Shown: positions 23,475 through 35,479 of the stretch, in pieces
Position numbering within the stretch: the stretch's first letter is position 1
How the letters are laid out: the number at the start of each line of letters is the position of its first letter
Source of the DNA: Pseudogymnoascus destructans
Taxonomy: Eukaryota; Ascomycota; Leotiomycetes; Thelebolales; Thelebolaceae
NCBI RefSeq assembly: GCF_001641265.1
Contig: NW_020167523.1
Coordinates: forward strand, 1,466,957-1,530,956
Length of the DNA: 64,000 nt
Direction of reading: 5' to 3'
Made by a program: the position numbers and the translations under genes
The notes under the pieces: model-generated
Seen by the model: only the letters and a program-made list of their open reading frames with translations
Database searches by the model: none
Told to the model about the DNA's origin: nothing

Positions 23475-24594
23475 TCGATGGTGTAGTGTGCTAGCAATGA
23501 CCTTTAGTAAACATGACTCGATCATTAACCATATCAAGCAGAACTCCATGTTGCTTCATCCAAGCTTTCCTAAGAATGATAGAATGTTTCCCAAGAGTGG
23601 TGATGAATAGAGGGCATAGACTTTCAACGTGGTCTCTAATTTGTAGTCGAGGGTATATAGCATGTGTAACTATGGGTGCAGCAGCTCCATTAAATCCTTC
23701 AATGTTCTTTGGTTTTATAAGTTTTATAGGAGAGATGTTTTCAATTTCATAAATTCATTTTCCGCCAATAGCATTCACAAAGCTTCCACCTGTTGCACCG
23801 CTATCCATTAAGGCTTGCATGACAATTTGATTTCTTCCTATTCTACAGGTAGCTAGGAACGGATTGTCATAGTCAAAATGGGACAATGATGAGGCAGAGG
23901 AGGCAATTCTTGCTGTAGAACCTCTAGTGACATCTTCTCTAGAGGCTATTTGTTTTCCAACTCATATTAAGCATGCTCTTCTGTAGTAGAGATCTCATTG
24001 ACTCTAACTTTCTGCTTTTATAGGCAGTCGCGAGCGCGATGACCACTTTCATGGCAATGGAAGTATTTGCCAAGCTTTATAAGTGATTCTTTCTTAGGAT
24101 CTTAGTAGGGAGGGCAGTAGAGCTTCTTCTATGCTGCTACTATTTCAACAGCAGTACTAGCAGTAGGGCTCTAGCCACTCTGCTTGTGGTAGGCGAACAG
24201 CTGTGGCTTCATCTTCTCCTTTTCTTGAATTCTCTGTAGGTTTTGGTCTACAAGCATGCATTTCTTCGCGAATTCATGTAGGGTGGTAGCTCCTACTTCT
24301 GCAACAAGGGCTTTCTACATGCCTTGGTTGATTTTAAATCAGAGATTGTCAAGCAAGGTCTCTTCTAAGTAGTCTAGCTCTACAATGAGTCTCTGGAATT
24401 CAGCCCAGAATGTTATGAAAATATTCTTGCCTTAGTATAACTTGCGATACTCAGTTTGTGTAGTGTGTCTTCTATCAGGGTCGCTAAACACTTTCTCAAG
24501 GAGTTGGATGATTTCTTCTGCTAACTAGAGCATGTTTAGCGAGGTAATGAGAAGCCTAGAGTTCACATGGCGAACTACGAGTCCTTCTAGTCTC
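23475..24594 (-). pseudogene. Relic gag-protease of another Ty3/gypsy element
   Basis: On the minus strand, broken frames spell a gag-like region (FWAEFQRLIVELDYLEE and LHEFAKKCMLVDQNLQRIQ, about 24200-24450) and a decayed CCHC knuckle (CHESGHRARDC, about 24025-24070). A retroviral-type aspartic protease site (ALMDSGATGGSFVNA, about 23770-23820) and its flank complete it. Many in-frame stops are TAG or TAA where CAG/CAA/TGG would be expected. That is the C-to-T pattern of repeat-induced point mutation. Unrelated in detail to the two younger gypsy copies in the window. Confidence 0.7.
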
Positions 24595-24840
24595 TGTTGG
24601 AACTTTTACAGTTCCTACAGTTCCTTAGGATGGAACTGTTAGAACCTGTACAGTTCCTTATAGTTCCCTTTGGCACGACACCACTATATAAGTAGATAGT
24701 ATTTCCTTAGATAGGAGCTTCTTGCTCAACTCAATATAATATTCTTTACAATACTGTAACGTGTTACTTAGAAAGCCTTTGTGTTTAATCCCCTATTTCC
24801 TCTGTCAAGTCAACCTTGCACAAGAAACCTCTATGTCTTC
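24595..24840. repeat. LTR-like or repeat sequence with TATA box
   Basis: Starts TGTTGGAACTTTTACAG and contains ACAGTTCC repeats, a TATATAAG box (about 24693) and a leader resembling Copia-type LTRs (CTTGCTCAACTCAATATAAT). I cannot fix the 3' border or find a partner copy in the window, so this is a tentative solo LTR. Confidence 0.35.
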
Positions 24841-25143
24841 TATCATTTTAGAAAGTAGAACGGAACTCCTTAGATTCTTTAGTAGGAGTATAACGCTGAC
24901 TTCTAATTAGTAGATTAGCTTCTATATCAAGAGTAGTATAGATCCTCTAATTTAAATATTTCCACACTATAACGTCTTAGATTACTAAAAACTTCAAATG
25001 GGTTCTTCTAGCTAAAGACTAGCTGTTGATATTACCTCCTACTAAAGAATCCAAGGAGTTCCTTTCTACTTTCTACAATTAGTAGATCAGTTTGTACATG
25101 AAGAGTAGTATAGATCCCCTAATTTAAATATTTTGCTATGATA
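24841..25143. repeat. Direct and inverted repeat block
   Basis: A segment of about 70 bp (about 24906-24975) recurs directly at about 25082-25149, sharing AGAGTAGTATAGATC and CTAATTTAAATATTT. The flanking piece around 24858-24887 (GGAACTCCTTAGATTC) recurs inverted around 25040-25062. Element B inserted in the second copy. The downstream half of the unit (CTTAGATTACTAA) reappears after element B at 26970, so this was one repeat before insertion. Confidence 0.7.
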
Positions 25144-26966
25144 ACGTCCTCCACAAGCGAGTGTCGCATACAAGTGAGTGTCGCACGCAATTGACAGATC
25201 GTAACAAACTTTCTAACAACAACAACTATAGACTAGAAAATCAATTAAATTAATTATACACCTATTCTATAGTATCTTCGTAATCCCTTTGACATGTGCG
25301 AGCATTATGCCCAGTCTTACCACACATTCTGCAACGTCGTTGCTGTCTTTCAACCCCGCCACCCTGTCGTAGTTCTTAAGATATCTGCTCTTCCACAGCT
25401 AGGTGAGCAAGTACATCCTGCCCTTCTTGAATTGTGAGGCACCCTCCTTGTTGTATACGCTTTTTTTTCGCTTTTTGCGCTGACTTGCAACTTCATTTGC
25501 TTGTTGTAAGGCCTGAACTTCTGCCTTCATTAGAACAGCAGAATGCACCATTGTTTGAGCACCTCTTAACAACTGGTCTAGCGCATTGTTAATAGGAGTT
25601 GGTGAGCTATTTTGATGGCATATAATGCGATCTTTAAGATGCGTAGTTTGACTTGCTAGCTCTATTAGATTGTGTGGTGTTTTAGGTTCCCATGAAGCAT
25701 CCTCAAAGGTTGGTGGTGTTAAAGGCCCTAGTTGAATGTCAAGCTGTGACAACACAACATCAGGACAGAATGGAACTAGCCCTGTAGCTCGAAAACTACT
25801 GCAGATGTTCTGCTTTGTGATTGCGTCTGTGAAAGCCTGCTTAAAGGCAGGAAGAAACTCAACTTTTGTAACATGGTTTATATGAGTGCGGATTAAGCTC
25901 TCAACTTGCCGTCATATGCCTTCTTAAGTGGTCCAAAGCAACTAACATCAAGCGGTTGAAGTAGATGAGATGAGTGCGGAGGCATATAAAGCAATATTAT
26001 ACCATTCTCCTTACAGTATTGCTCAAACGGTAGAGAATAGTGACTCTTATGGCCATCTAGAATTAACAGGCGATGTGCACCAACTGTACGATGCTTTGTA
26101 TGCTTATGAAAATGTTGGATCCATTGAAATCCAAGTTCATTTGTCATCCATCCATTCTCACTTACTGCGAGAATCCAATCTTGTGGTATATCTTCATCAT
26201 ACCATGTTGAGAGATGGTTCTTTCCACTCATGTGGGATTGACCATCCTTGTGCATTAATCCCTTGAATGACTGTTGCCCACTCTCTGTTTTCAGGTTGAA
26301 TTGCTTTAGGTCGATTCTGCCATTCAGAGTTTGTAACAACCATTGCTGTTGTAATAATGCCCATTTGAAAACCCGTCTCATCAAAGTTGTAGATGTCTGC
26401 ATCAGTAATTCCATACTTTGCAGTAGTGTTTTGTACAAGTGTAAACCATGCTTTTATGAGCTCCGGATCTTCACATAGGGCTCTCTTATAGTCGTATTTG
26501 CGATTAAACTTTGTTTTAAGCTCAACATGGCGTTTAACAAAGTTGGAAGCCCAATTAACTCCAACCTTGCCCACACCTCGAGATGCGAGTAATTGATTGG
26601 CCATATCTTCAACAGCACGAAGCCTAGGTGAAAACCCCCGTGAATCTAGGTCGAGGATATGTTGAATAACAACTGATTCTTCCAAGCAAGTGAGTTTTCG
26701 AGTTTTTGGTTTAATGTCGCGTCGTGGGCGTATTCCCTTTAGGCGCCTTTCAAGTAGCTTAGGACAGACATTTGAGGCATTTGCAGCTGCCCTAATGCTA
26801 TTAAATTGGCGTAATCTAATAGCTTCAATAGCAATATATATTCTACCTTCAAGATTAGTTGATGGAATATCACCTTGTTGAGGCATCTTGCAGTACACAT
26901 AAGGAGCGCGTTGTGTTCGTCGCGTGCGACACTCACTTGTATGCGACACTCGCTTGTGGAGGACGT
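25144..26966 (-). mobile_element. Pogo-type element B, complete, TA target site
   Basis: 1823 bp with 45-bp TIRs (25144-25188 and 26922-26966, identical in reverse complement) and TA on both sides (25142-25143, 26967-26968). Each TIR has an 11-nt tip (ACGTCCTCCAC) followed by two 17-bp units (AAGCGAGTGTCGCATAC, then AAGTGAGTGTCGCACGC). The transposase is on the minus strand. Confidence 0.93.
25262..26886 (-). pseudogene. Pogo/CENP-B-type transposase, element B
   Basis: Start MPQQGDIPSTNLEG at 26886. The N-terminal Psq-like helix-turn-helix and the Tc5/CENP-B HTH (LTCLEESVVIQHILDLDSRG ... SNFVKRHVEL) are open to about 26200. The DDE domain (YNFDETGF, LLILDGHKSHYS, PHSSHLLQPLDVSCFG) continues in another frame. 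The C-terminal region (about 25399-25755) is in a third, ending with a CCHC knuckle (CRMCGKTGHNARTC) and a stop at 25262-25264. A short deletion/frameshift around 26225-26240 and at least one more near 25890 inactivate it. Confidence 0.85.
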
Positions 26967-27064
26967 TATCTTAGATTACTAACGTATTTCACATGCGAGT
27001 CGCCATCCCGGGCGAGTCACCACCACCAAAACACCAAAACGCGTCAACTTAACTATAGTCAACA

Positions 27065-29665
27065 ATGCCACGACCAACACAAGCCCAATCCTCTAATCAA
27101 GAGGGCAGGATACTATTAGCTATTCAAGCAATTAAACAAGGCAATTGTCAAACTGTTCAAGCAGCTGCAGTATCATACGATGTGCCCCGTACAACCTTAC
27201 GTGACAGGATTCGTGGTATAACTTCTCAACATGACTCTACTCCTAACTCACGTAAGTTGACTCCGTACGAAGAGTCAGCTCTTGTTCAATATATTCTCAA
27301 CCTAGATTCGCGTGGATTTCCACCCCGACCGCAAGCTGTGCAAGAAATGGCCGACCTTCTATTCTCTGAACGAGGCGAGAGCCCTGTTGGGAAGAACTGG
27401 ACTACTACCTTTATTAAGCGTCGTACGAAATTAAATCAAAGTTCAGTCGGAAGTACAATTATAAACGACCAAAATGTGAAGATCCTAAGATAATTCAAGA
27501 GTGGTTTTCTCTTGTACGGAACGTGGTTGCAAAATACGGCATCTTAGAGCAGGATATCTACAACTTTGATGAAGCAGGGTTTGCCATGGGAGTTATTGCT
27601 ACTGCAAAGGTAGTTACAAGCTCGGAAGCAAAGAGTCGTCCAAAGACTATACAGCCAGGGAATAGAGAGTGGGTGTCAATTATCCAAGGTGTCAATTCGT
27701 ACGGATGGGCACTCCCGCCATTCATCATTTTCAAGGCGCAGAATCACCTCTCTGCTTGGTACGAGGACTCAGGATTGCCAGACGATTGGGTGATTACGCT
27801 AAGTGAGAATGGGTGGACTTCAAATTCAATTGGGTACGAGTGGATTCAACACTTCGATCGACATACAAACAGTCGTTCGATCGGAACCTATCGCCTTCTT
27901 ATTCTTGACGGACACGAGAGCCACCTCTCAGCTCAATTTCAACACTACTGTACAGAACGGAAGATAATCACCCTCTGTATGCCACCACACTCCTCACACA
28001 TTCTTCAACCACTTGACGTTACTGCTTTGCTCCACTAAAGCTTTCGTATGGACGTCAGATTGAAACCTTCGTACGGAACAGGCTAAACCATATCACAAAG
28101 CTTGAGTTTCTCTCTGCATTCAAAGAAGCATTTAAAGCTACATTTACAGAGCAGAACATCAAGAGCGGATTACGAGCTACAGGGCTAGTTCCGTACGAGC
28201 CACAGAGTGTCCTCTCTCACTTGAATCTACACTTGAGGACTCCAACTCCTCCTATAGTTGAGAGTCACAATTGGACTTCAAAGACTCCTCAAACTATAAG
28301 GGAGCTTGATTTTCAAACAGAGCATATTAAGAACCGTGTTGTACAACATCAGAATAGCTCTCCTACCTCAATTAATGATGCTATTAGCTGCCTTGTTAAG
28401 GGGGCGCAAGTTATGATGCATTCTGCTGTTCTACTCAAGGCAGAAGTTAAGGCTTTACAAGCAGCAAATAAACAGATAAAGAGGAGGGAAAGGAAGCGCA
28501 AGAGGCGTATAATGCAAGGCGGTAGTCTCTCCGTATGAGAGGGAGACGATATCCTTCAGAGTGCTGAGGTTGAAGCTCAAGTCCGTATGGAGGTAGCAAG
28601 TGAGAGTAGTCGGCAGGTGGGCTCTAAGAGCCGACAGAAGCATTGTGGCTTATGTGGTATTATGGGCCATAATGTCATACTGACATTCGTTGCACTCAGT
28701 TTGCTATCAAACTCAAGAGCAAACTTGGAAATCTCCTCCTCAAACCTACAAGTCACTATACATATTTTGGCTTATCACACCAACAACAAGAGCAATACTA
28801 CTCAACGATTGCTACAACCATCTATGATTCATTACATGTCATCGCTCCTTAGTTACTGGGCCGATATTACCACATAGCATATCTCTACAACCCTCTATGA
28901 TTCATTACATGACATCACTCATACTACCACATGACATATCTCTACCAACTAGAGGCCTAGGAGCATGAACGATAGCTCTAAAAGCTCCTACGAACCTCTA
29001 TGATTCATTACATGTCATCGGTCTTTAGTTACCCACAAGATTGGTTAAGTTATGACATAATTTGTCTATGAAATAATTTGTCTATGAAATAATTTGTCTA
29101 TGACATAATTTGTCTATAGGGGTACTCTGACCTTGGACCTCCTTTTACTTCCTATAGGCTACGAACCTAAGAGATGGTTCTATGGGATTCTCTTACGTCA
29201 ACTACAGTTACCAAGCCTGGTAAGTCATGGAAAGTCTTGGAAAATGAGAGAACTACACTCCTTTAGCATAAATAGGATTGCCCTTTCCTTAAGAAAGGGC
29301 AAGCAGACAATACAGTAAATCGACTATCACATACTTCCACGTCTTTTCCAAGCTTCCAAGCATTCATCTTGTTACTCCTTGTTTCTGAAAAGTCAGTGAG
29401 GTGTTAACCTCTGACTTACCCCTGAGTTCCCAGACTCAACATTTGTTGCAACTTGTCTGAACCACTTCACTACATCACACACCTGATTGCTGCGTTGTGG
29501 AATAGTCTAAGCTACGACCCTTTGGCTCTGTTTTCTAAGACAGTGTGTTGTCTTAGTAAATTCATCCCTTCCTTGGGTGGCTAGATTCTCACATCTGGTG
29601 CACCCATCATTACACATAATTCCCGTACGTGCGAGAGGCGCCAGGAATCAATTACAATTGAATAA
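27065..29665 (+). pseudogene. Pogo/CENP-B-type transposase, element C
   Basis: Start MPRPTQAQSSNQEGR. The HTH domains are open to about 27440, then a frameshift. The DDE core (YNFDEAGFAMG, LLILDGHESHLSAQF, PHSSHILQPLDV) runs to about 28015, then a second frameshift. The C-terminal part runs to 28672. The solo LTR sits exactly inside the CCHC knuckle, between GHN and the following SRTC. The ancestral stop is TAA at 29663-29665. RIP-like decay is mild here; the lesions are two indels plus the LTR. Confidence 0.88.
28673..29614 (+). repeat. Solo LTR of the gypsy family with TSD CATAA
   Basis: 942 bp, TGTCATACTG...CATCATTACA, flanked by CATAA (28668-28672 and 29615-29619). Sequence is close to the LTRs of the complete element, but it has four copies of a TGACATAATTTGTCTA-like 18-bp unit (29053-29120) where the full element has two. 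Confidence 0.95.
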
Positions 29666-29897
29666 GGGTTATTATGTAGGGTGGCGGTGTAGTAGACGTA
29701 GTAATAGTCAATTTTTAGTGTTTTAGTGGCGACTCGCCCGGGATGGCGACTTGCATGTTAAGTACATTATGTTTATGACTATAATTGTTTAACGTGCGTG
29801 CATAACGAATGATACAACATAACGAATGATACAGTCCAATGTGCTCACTTAACAAATACTATGATAATTCCACTACAACGCTATAAATCAATTAAAG

Positions 29898-32481
29898 CTA
29901 TGTAGAATACTCATCCTCAGATACCTCTATTACCATCTGACAGGTGCATGCATTGTGTTTTGTGCCACCACAGTTGCCACAGCGCCTTGCGCGTGTTTCT
30001 TTCCTTGGCTTCTGACCACTCCCTGCCTGTGTTTCTTGCTTTACTTGTTGCGCAAGGTCCCTCTCATCTTGTAACTCTTGTGCTTCGTGTTGTGTAAGTG
30101 ATCCTCCTTGCTGTAGGCGTGTTTTTTTAGCCCTTCTGCGTTTGCTAAGTTGTTCCATCCCTTGCTGAAGCATTTCGTTCTCTGCTTTTAACAATGCTAA
30201 TTGATACATCATTTGTGATGCTCCCTTTGCAAATTGGTCAACAGCATTGTAAATAGAGGTTGGTGAGCTATTTTGATGATGTGAAATTCGATTTTTAATG
30301 AAAGCTGTCTGTGATAAGGCTTCATTTTGGTTATTTGGTGTCTGGGAAACCCAAGGTTGAGCGGTGCTAGGGCGGGAGTTTTGTGGTGTCGGGGTTCTAA
30401 ATCTGAGATCAAGCATAGAAACCACACTATCAGGATCAAATGGGAAAAGCCCAGTGCCTCGGAAGCCTCCTCGGATGTTGTTTTCAGTCGCAATAAAGAA
30501 AGCAGCGTGAAATGCGGGAAAGAAGTCATCCTTCATAATATGCGTGATGTGAGTCTGCATCATGTGTTCGATTTGCTGCCCATAAGCCCTTTTCAGTGGG
30601 CCAAAACACCCAACATCGAGTGGTTGGAGGATATGAGAAGAATGAGCCGGCATACATAGAGTGATAATATTGTTTTCCTTGCAGTATTCCTCAAATTCGT
30701 CTGAGTGATGGCTTTCATGACCATCAACGATCAACAAACGATAACCACCTACTGTTCGAGGTTTTTTATGCTTCTCGAAATGTCGGATCCAATCCATGCC
30801 TTTCTCATTTGTTGTCCAACCATTATCTGTAACAGCAATTACCCAGTTTGGTGGAAATCCGCTGTTTTCATACCAAGACGTGAGGTGGTTTTTGCCTGCA
30901 ACAATAATAAATGGTGGAATCGCCCAGCCTTGGGAATTAACACCCTGTATTACTGTAGTGTCATACTGACATTCGTTGCACTCAGTTTGCTATCAAACTC
31001 AAGAGCAAACTTGGAAATCTCCTCCTCAAACCTACAAGTCACTATACATATTTTGGCTTATCACACCAACAACAAGAGCAATACTACTCAACGATTGCTA
31101 CAACCATCTATGATTCATTACACGTCATCGCTCCTTAGTTACTGGGCCGATATTACCACATAGCATATCTCTACAACCCTCTATGATTCATTACATGACA
31201 TCACTCATACTACCACATGACATATCTCTACCAACTAGAGGCCTAGGAGCATGAACGATAGCTCTAAAAGCTCCTACGAACCTCTATGATTCATTACATG
31301 TCATCGGTCTTTAGTTACCCACAATATTGGTTAAGTTATGACATAATTTGTCTATGACATAATTTGTCTATGACATAATTTGTCTATAGGGGTACTCTGA
31401 CCTTGGACCTCCTTTTACTTCCTATAGGCTACGAACCTAAGAGATGGTTCTATGGGATTCTCTTACGTCAACTACAGTTACCAAGCCTGGTAAGTCATGG
31501 AAAGTCTTGGAAAATGAGAGAACTACACTCCTTTAGCATAAATAGGATTGCCCTTTCCTTAAGAAAGGGCAAGCAGACAATACAGTAAATCGACTATCAC
31601 ATACTTCCACGTCTTTTCCAAGCTTCCAAGCATTCATCTTGTTACTCCTTGTTTCTGAAAAGTCAGTGAGGTGTTAACCTCTGACTTACCCCTGAGTTCC
31701 CAGACTCAACATTTGTTGCAACTTGTCTGAACCACTTCACTACATCACACACCTGATTGCTGCGTTGTGGAATAGTCTAAGCTACGACCCTTTGGCTCTG
31801 TTTTCTAAGACAGTGTGTTGTCTTAGTAAATTCATCCCTCCCCTGGGTGGCTAGATTCTCACATCTGGTGCACCCACCATTACATGTAGCCCATTCACGA
31901 TTTCCAGGCTGTACTTTCTTTGCCTTCGTACGTCCATCAGAGCTTGTTACCACTGTTGCAGTTGAAATAATGCCCATCATAAACCCTGTCTCATCGAAGT
32001 TGTAAATATCCGCATCGTGGATGCCGTACTTCACAATTGTGTTTCGCACAAGCTCAAACCAGCTACGAATAATTACTGGGTCTTCGCATTTAGCCCTCTG
32101 ATAGTCGTATTTGCGCTGGAACCTTGTTTTGAGTTCTATGTGACGTTTAACAAAGTTGGAAGCCCAGCGCGTCTTGACAGGTAACGCGTCACATGTCGCG
32201 AGAAGTCGATTTGCAATATCTCCCACAACAGATAATCGGGGAGGAAATCCTTTAGCAGCTAGGTCGAGAATATACTGGACAAGGATTGATTCCTCTAAGT
32301 CGGTCATTTTCCGCAAATTGGCAGAAATATCGCGTCGTGAATGCATACCATGCTTACGACGACTAAGCTTCTGATGATCGACAGAATAGAGCTTTCCAGC
32401 AGCTCGAGCACTTAGCTTAGGGTCATTTTGCATCACCTGAAGAGCTAATATAACTTGGCGTTCATCGTTTTTCTGCGGCAT
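29898..32481 (-). pseudogene. Pogo/CENP-B-type transposase, element D, interrupted only by an LTR
   Basis: N-terminal half 32481 to about 31885 starts MPQKNDERQVILAL and includes the CENP-B-type HTH and YNFDETGFMMG. The C-terminal half runs from about 30958 to 29898 and includes the DDE core (LLIVDGHESHHSDEFEE, CMPAHSSHILQPLDVGCFG), a Gln-rich tail and a CCHC-like knuckle (CGNCGGTKHNACTC, the second half slightly altered). The two halves meet in frame across one TSD copy, between REW-A and TVIQG. The only visible lesion is therefore the LTR, and the intact protein would have been about 550 aa. Confidence 0.88.
30959..31884 (+). repeat. Solo LTR of the gypsy family with TSD TGTAG
   Basis: 926 bp, TGTCATACTG...CACCATTACA, flanked by TGTAG (30954-30958 and 31885-31889). 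Nearly identical to the LTR in element C and to those of the complete element, apart from three copies of the 18-bp TGACATAATTTGTCTA-type unit. Confidence 0.95.
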
Positions 32482-32581
32482 CTTTTGTTGTGAAGGGATT
32501 TACTGTTTACTAGAGGAGTTGTGTGGATTCAAGGTAGTGTATCATTCGTTATGTTGTATCATTCGTTATGCACGCACGTTA

Positions 32582-33062
32582 CTAAAAATTACTGAAACTT
32601 ACTACTAATACATACCCTATAATTAACCCATAATTATAATCATGTAACCAAAAGAATATTAGGCGAGGACTTCCAAATATCAAGCGAGGTACGTATTGAA
32701 TAGTTTACAACACTCAAGAACTATTCTATTAGTCTTTGAATTCTCCTTCTTGTATGTACTGTTGTACACTATTAAGGCTTTTTAATATCGACTATTATGT
32801 CTTATGAGCGATCTTTAAGCCCTCCTATACACAACTATAGCAATGTCTTCCTCTTAATACTCCTTAGCCTACTAATGAAATACTTACAATTAGGTCCTCA
32901 CAACAACTAGACGACTAATGGGATAAATTGGTTAAAATCGAAGGCCTAAATGTGTTTAAGTGGATGCCTTCAAAGGCAAATATCTTCATTCACTAGTAGG
33001 AGAACCAGACTTGGTATAAAGAGAGACTAAACGAATTCCTAAGCACTAATAGTCAAACACTA
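32582..33062. other. Unassigned AT-rich sequence between pogo elements D and E
   Basis: Very AT-rich with many stops in all frames. A plus-strand trace (EGLNVFKWMPSKANIF near 32940-32985) looks like decayed coding sequence, perhaps gag of another retroelement, but I cannot assign it. Confidence 0.4.
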
Positions 33063-34923
33063 ACGTACATGTATAGCGAAAGCGCCAAACAAGCGAAAGC
33101 GCCAAAATTATCTACCCTCACGACAAACATTGCGATAAATCTACCACAACATTAGAAATCAATTGAAACTACTCGGAGTCCTCTTCCTCAGAGGTGTCTA
33201 TTACAATCTGACACGTGCGCGCATTGTGCCCAGTCTCACCACACTTGCCACAGCGACGGGCACGGGTTTCTTCCCTTGGCTTCCGACCACGGCTTGCCCT
33301 TATTTCCTGCTCTACCTGCTGCACAACATCCCTCTCATCCTGTAGCTCTTGCGCCCCTTGTTGACTAAGTGATCCTCCTTGCTGTAGTCGTGTTTTCCTA
33401 GCTCTCCGGCGCTTGCTTAGTACTTCATTTGCCTGTCGTAGGTTTTGGTTCTCTCCCTTTAGCAGTGCTAATTGATGCATTATTTGCGATGCACCCTTTG
33501 TAAACTGGTCAACAGCTGCATAGATTGAGGTTGGAGAGCTATTTTGATGGCGTGAAATCCGAGTTTTAATAAATGTAGACTGTGACATAGCTTCAATTGG
33601 GTTGTTTGGTGTCTGAGAAACCCAAGGTTGAGCAGTACCTGGGCGGGAGCTTGGAGGCGTTGGTGTCCTTAACTTAAGATCAAGTGTAGATATCACTCTC
33701 TCAGGGTCAAATGGAAGAAGCCCTGCCCCTCGGAACCCGCCTCGAATGTTACTTTCCGTCATTGTAGTGTTAAATGCAGCGTGGAAGGCAGGAAAGAAGT
33801 CATCCTTTGTAATATGAGAAATATGAGCCTGCATCATATCTTCAATTTGCCGACCATAGGCCTGCTTTAACGGGCCGAAACAGCCAACATCAAGTGGCTG
33901 GAGTAGATGAGAAGAGTGAGCAGGCATACAAAGCGTAATAATGTTGTGTTCCTTGCAGTACTCCTCAAACTCATCTGAGTGGTGGCTCTCATGACCATCA
34001 AGGACTAACAAGCGATAACCACCAACACTCCGGGCCTTTGTATGCTTCTCAAAGTGCTGAATCCAATCCATACCTCTCTCGTTTGTAGTCCAGCCATTTT
34101 CAGTAACAGAAATCACCCAATCGCTTGAAAATCCACTATTCTCATACCAAGATGTAAGGTGGTTTTTGCCTGCAACAATGATAAATGGTGGTACTGCCCA
34201 ACCTTGAGAACTAACGCCTTGGATTACTGTAACCCATTCCCGATTACCAGGCTGTACCTTCTTTGCTTTTGCCCGCCCGTTCTGAGCTTGTTACAACCAT
34301 AGCAGTTGAGATAACGCCCATCATAAACCCAGTCTCATCAAAGTTGTAGATATCTGCTTCATCGATACCATATTTCGCAATTGTGTTACGCACAAGCTCA
34401 AACCAGCCATTAATAACTTCTGGATCTTCGCACTTAGCCCTCTGGTAGTCGTATTTGCGCTGAAAGCGTGTCTGGAGCTCTACACGCCGCTTAACAAAGT
34501 TTGAAGCCCAACGCGACCCAACGCGTGACGCGTCGCGTGTTGCAAGTAGTCGACTTGCCATATCTTCAACAACAGACAGCCGAGGAGGAAACCCTTTGGC
34601 AGCTAGGTCGAGTATATACTGAACAAGGACGGACTCCTCTAGGTTAGTTAATTTCCGTGAGTTGGCTTGGATATCGCGTCGTGAAGGTACACCTTCTAGA
34701 CGACGACCTAGCTTGCGGTGGTCCACAGAATAGATCCTAGCAGCAACTCGAAGGCGTAACTTTGGGTCGCTTTGCATAGCCTGGATAGCTAGCACTAATT
34801 GGCTTTCATCGTTTTTATGGGGCATGTTTTGTTGTTGAGGAATTTAACATTTAGTTGGGGGGTTTGGTCACCGCATCATTTTGGCGCTTTCGCTTGTTTG
34901 GCGCTTTCGCTATACATGTACGT
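33063..34923 (-). mobile_element. Pogo-type element E, complete, TA target site
   Basis: 1861 bp with perfect 46-bp TIRs (33063-33108 and 34878-34923) and TA on both sides (33061-33062, 34924-34925). Tip ACGTACATGTAT followed by AGCGAAAGCGCCAAA twice with a 17-bp period. No LTR inside. Same family as element A. Confidence 0.95.
33169..34825 (-). pseudogene. Pogo/CENP-B-type transposase, element E, one frameshift
   Basis: Start MPHKNDESQLVLAI at 34825. The HTH region and the first part of the DDE domain (YNFDETGFMMG) are open to about 34290. One extra base near 34285 (compared with copies A and D) shifts the frame. The rest is open from there to the stop at 33169, with LLVLDGHESHHSDEFEE, CMPAHSSHLLQPLDVGCFG, a coiled Gln-rich stretch, a perfect CCHC knuckle (CGKCGETGHNARTC) and an acidic end. 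With a single indel this is nearly intact; it could be a recent mutation or a sequence error. Confidence 0.9.
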
Positions 34924-34925
34924 TA

Positions 34926-35479
34926 TTTAGTAACTGATATTATTAATTCTACTAATATGAAATCCTTATATCGAGGGATCCTTATATCCAGGTTCAACTG
35001 TATAATGATTACTATAAGACCTTACTAATTAGACATAGCCGTCGCTCTTCGTGAGATCCGCCGTTACTAGAGAAGCACTGAGCCCGTGAAACAGTGTCAA
35101 ACCATATCAAAAGGATAATGAGGATAACAACAATGAGGATAGCGAAGATGACGAGGACGAGGATGTGCGACCTCAAATACGACGAAAGCAGCGCTGCAGA
35201 GAGTCTGACGCGACTGAAACCGCTACCCCCAAGAAGGCCCACATGTGCTCGTCCACTACAGCCTAAGCCCAGACCTGCGCTACTTGAGGTTCTATAGTTT
35301 CTCGGAGTTCACCAGACGATGCGGAGCCAATTCTAGGCGCGGACTACCAAGAATATGCTCTTCAGGGCTTTCTCAAGTGTGTGAGGATCGGACGAGATAC
35401 AAACCGTATATAATGAGGAATAGCCTTACCACCTTCCTTTTCTTCTCCTTCTCTCTTTAGATTCAATCTAGCTTATTAT
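34926..35479. other. Unassigned sequence
   Basis: Between pogo E and a pogo relic. It contains decayed sequence with short open frames; an acidic Asp/Glu-rich stretch on the plus strand around 35120-35200 is low complexity. No feature recognised. Confidence 0.35.

Larger units (their letters stand above)
26982..29767 (+). mobile_element. Pogo-type element C, complete, split by a solo LTR
   Basis: TIRs start at 26982 (left) and end at 29767 (right), with TA at 26980-26981 and 29768-29769. After a 13-nt tip come two units of 17-bp period built on GCGAGTCGCCA (GCGAGTCGCCATCCCGG, then GCGAGTCACCACCACCA). The right TIR differs at several bases, so this is older than B or D. Without the 942-bp LTR and one TSD copy the element would be 1839 bp. 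Confidence 0.9.
29792..32579 (-). mobile_element. Pogo-type element D, complete, split by a solo LTR
   Basis: 42-bp perfect TIRs (29792-29833 and 32538-32579), TA on both sides (29790-29791, 32580-32581). Tip ACGTGCGTG, then CATAACGAATGATACA repeated with a 17-bp period. It directly follows element C (22 bp apart). Minus the LTR and one TSD it would be 1857 bp. Confidence 0.93.

Noticed and set aside
34926..35460. Acidic open frame around 35094-35297
   Set aside because: Asp/Glu/Arg low-complexity stretch in decayed repeat DNA, no start context or homology that I recognise.
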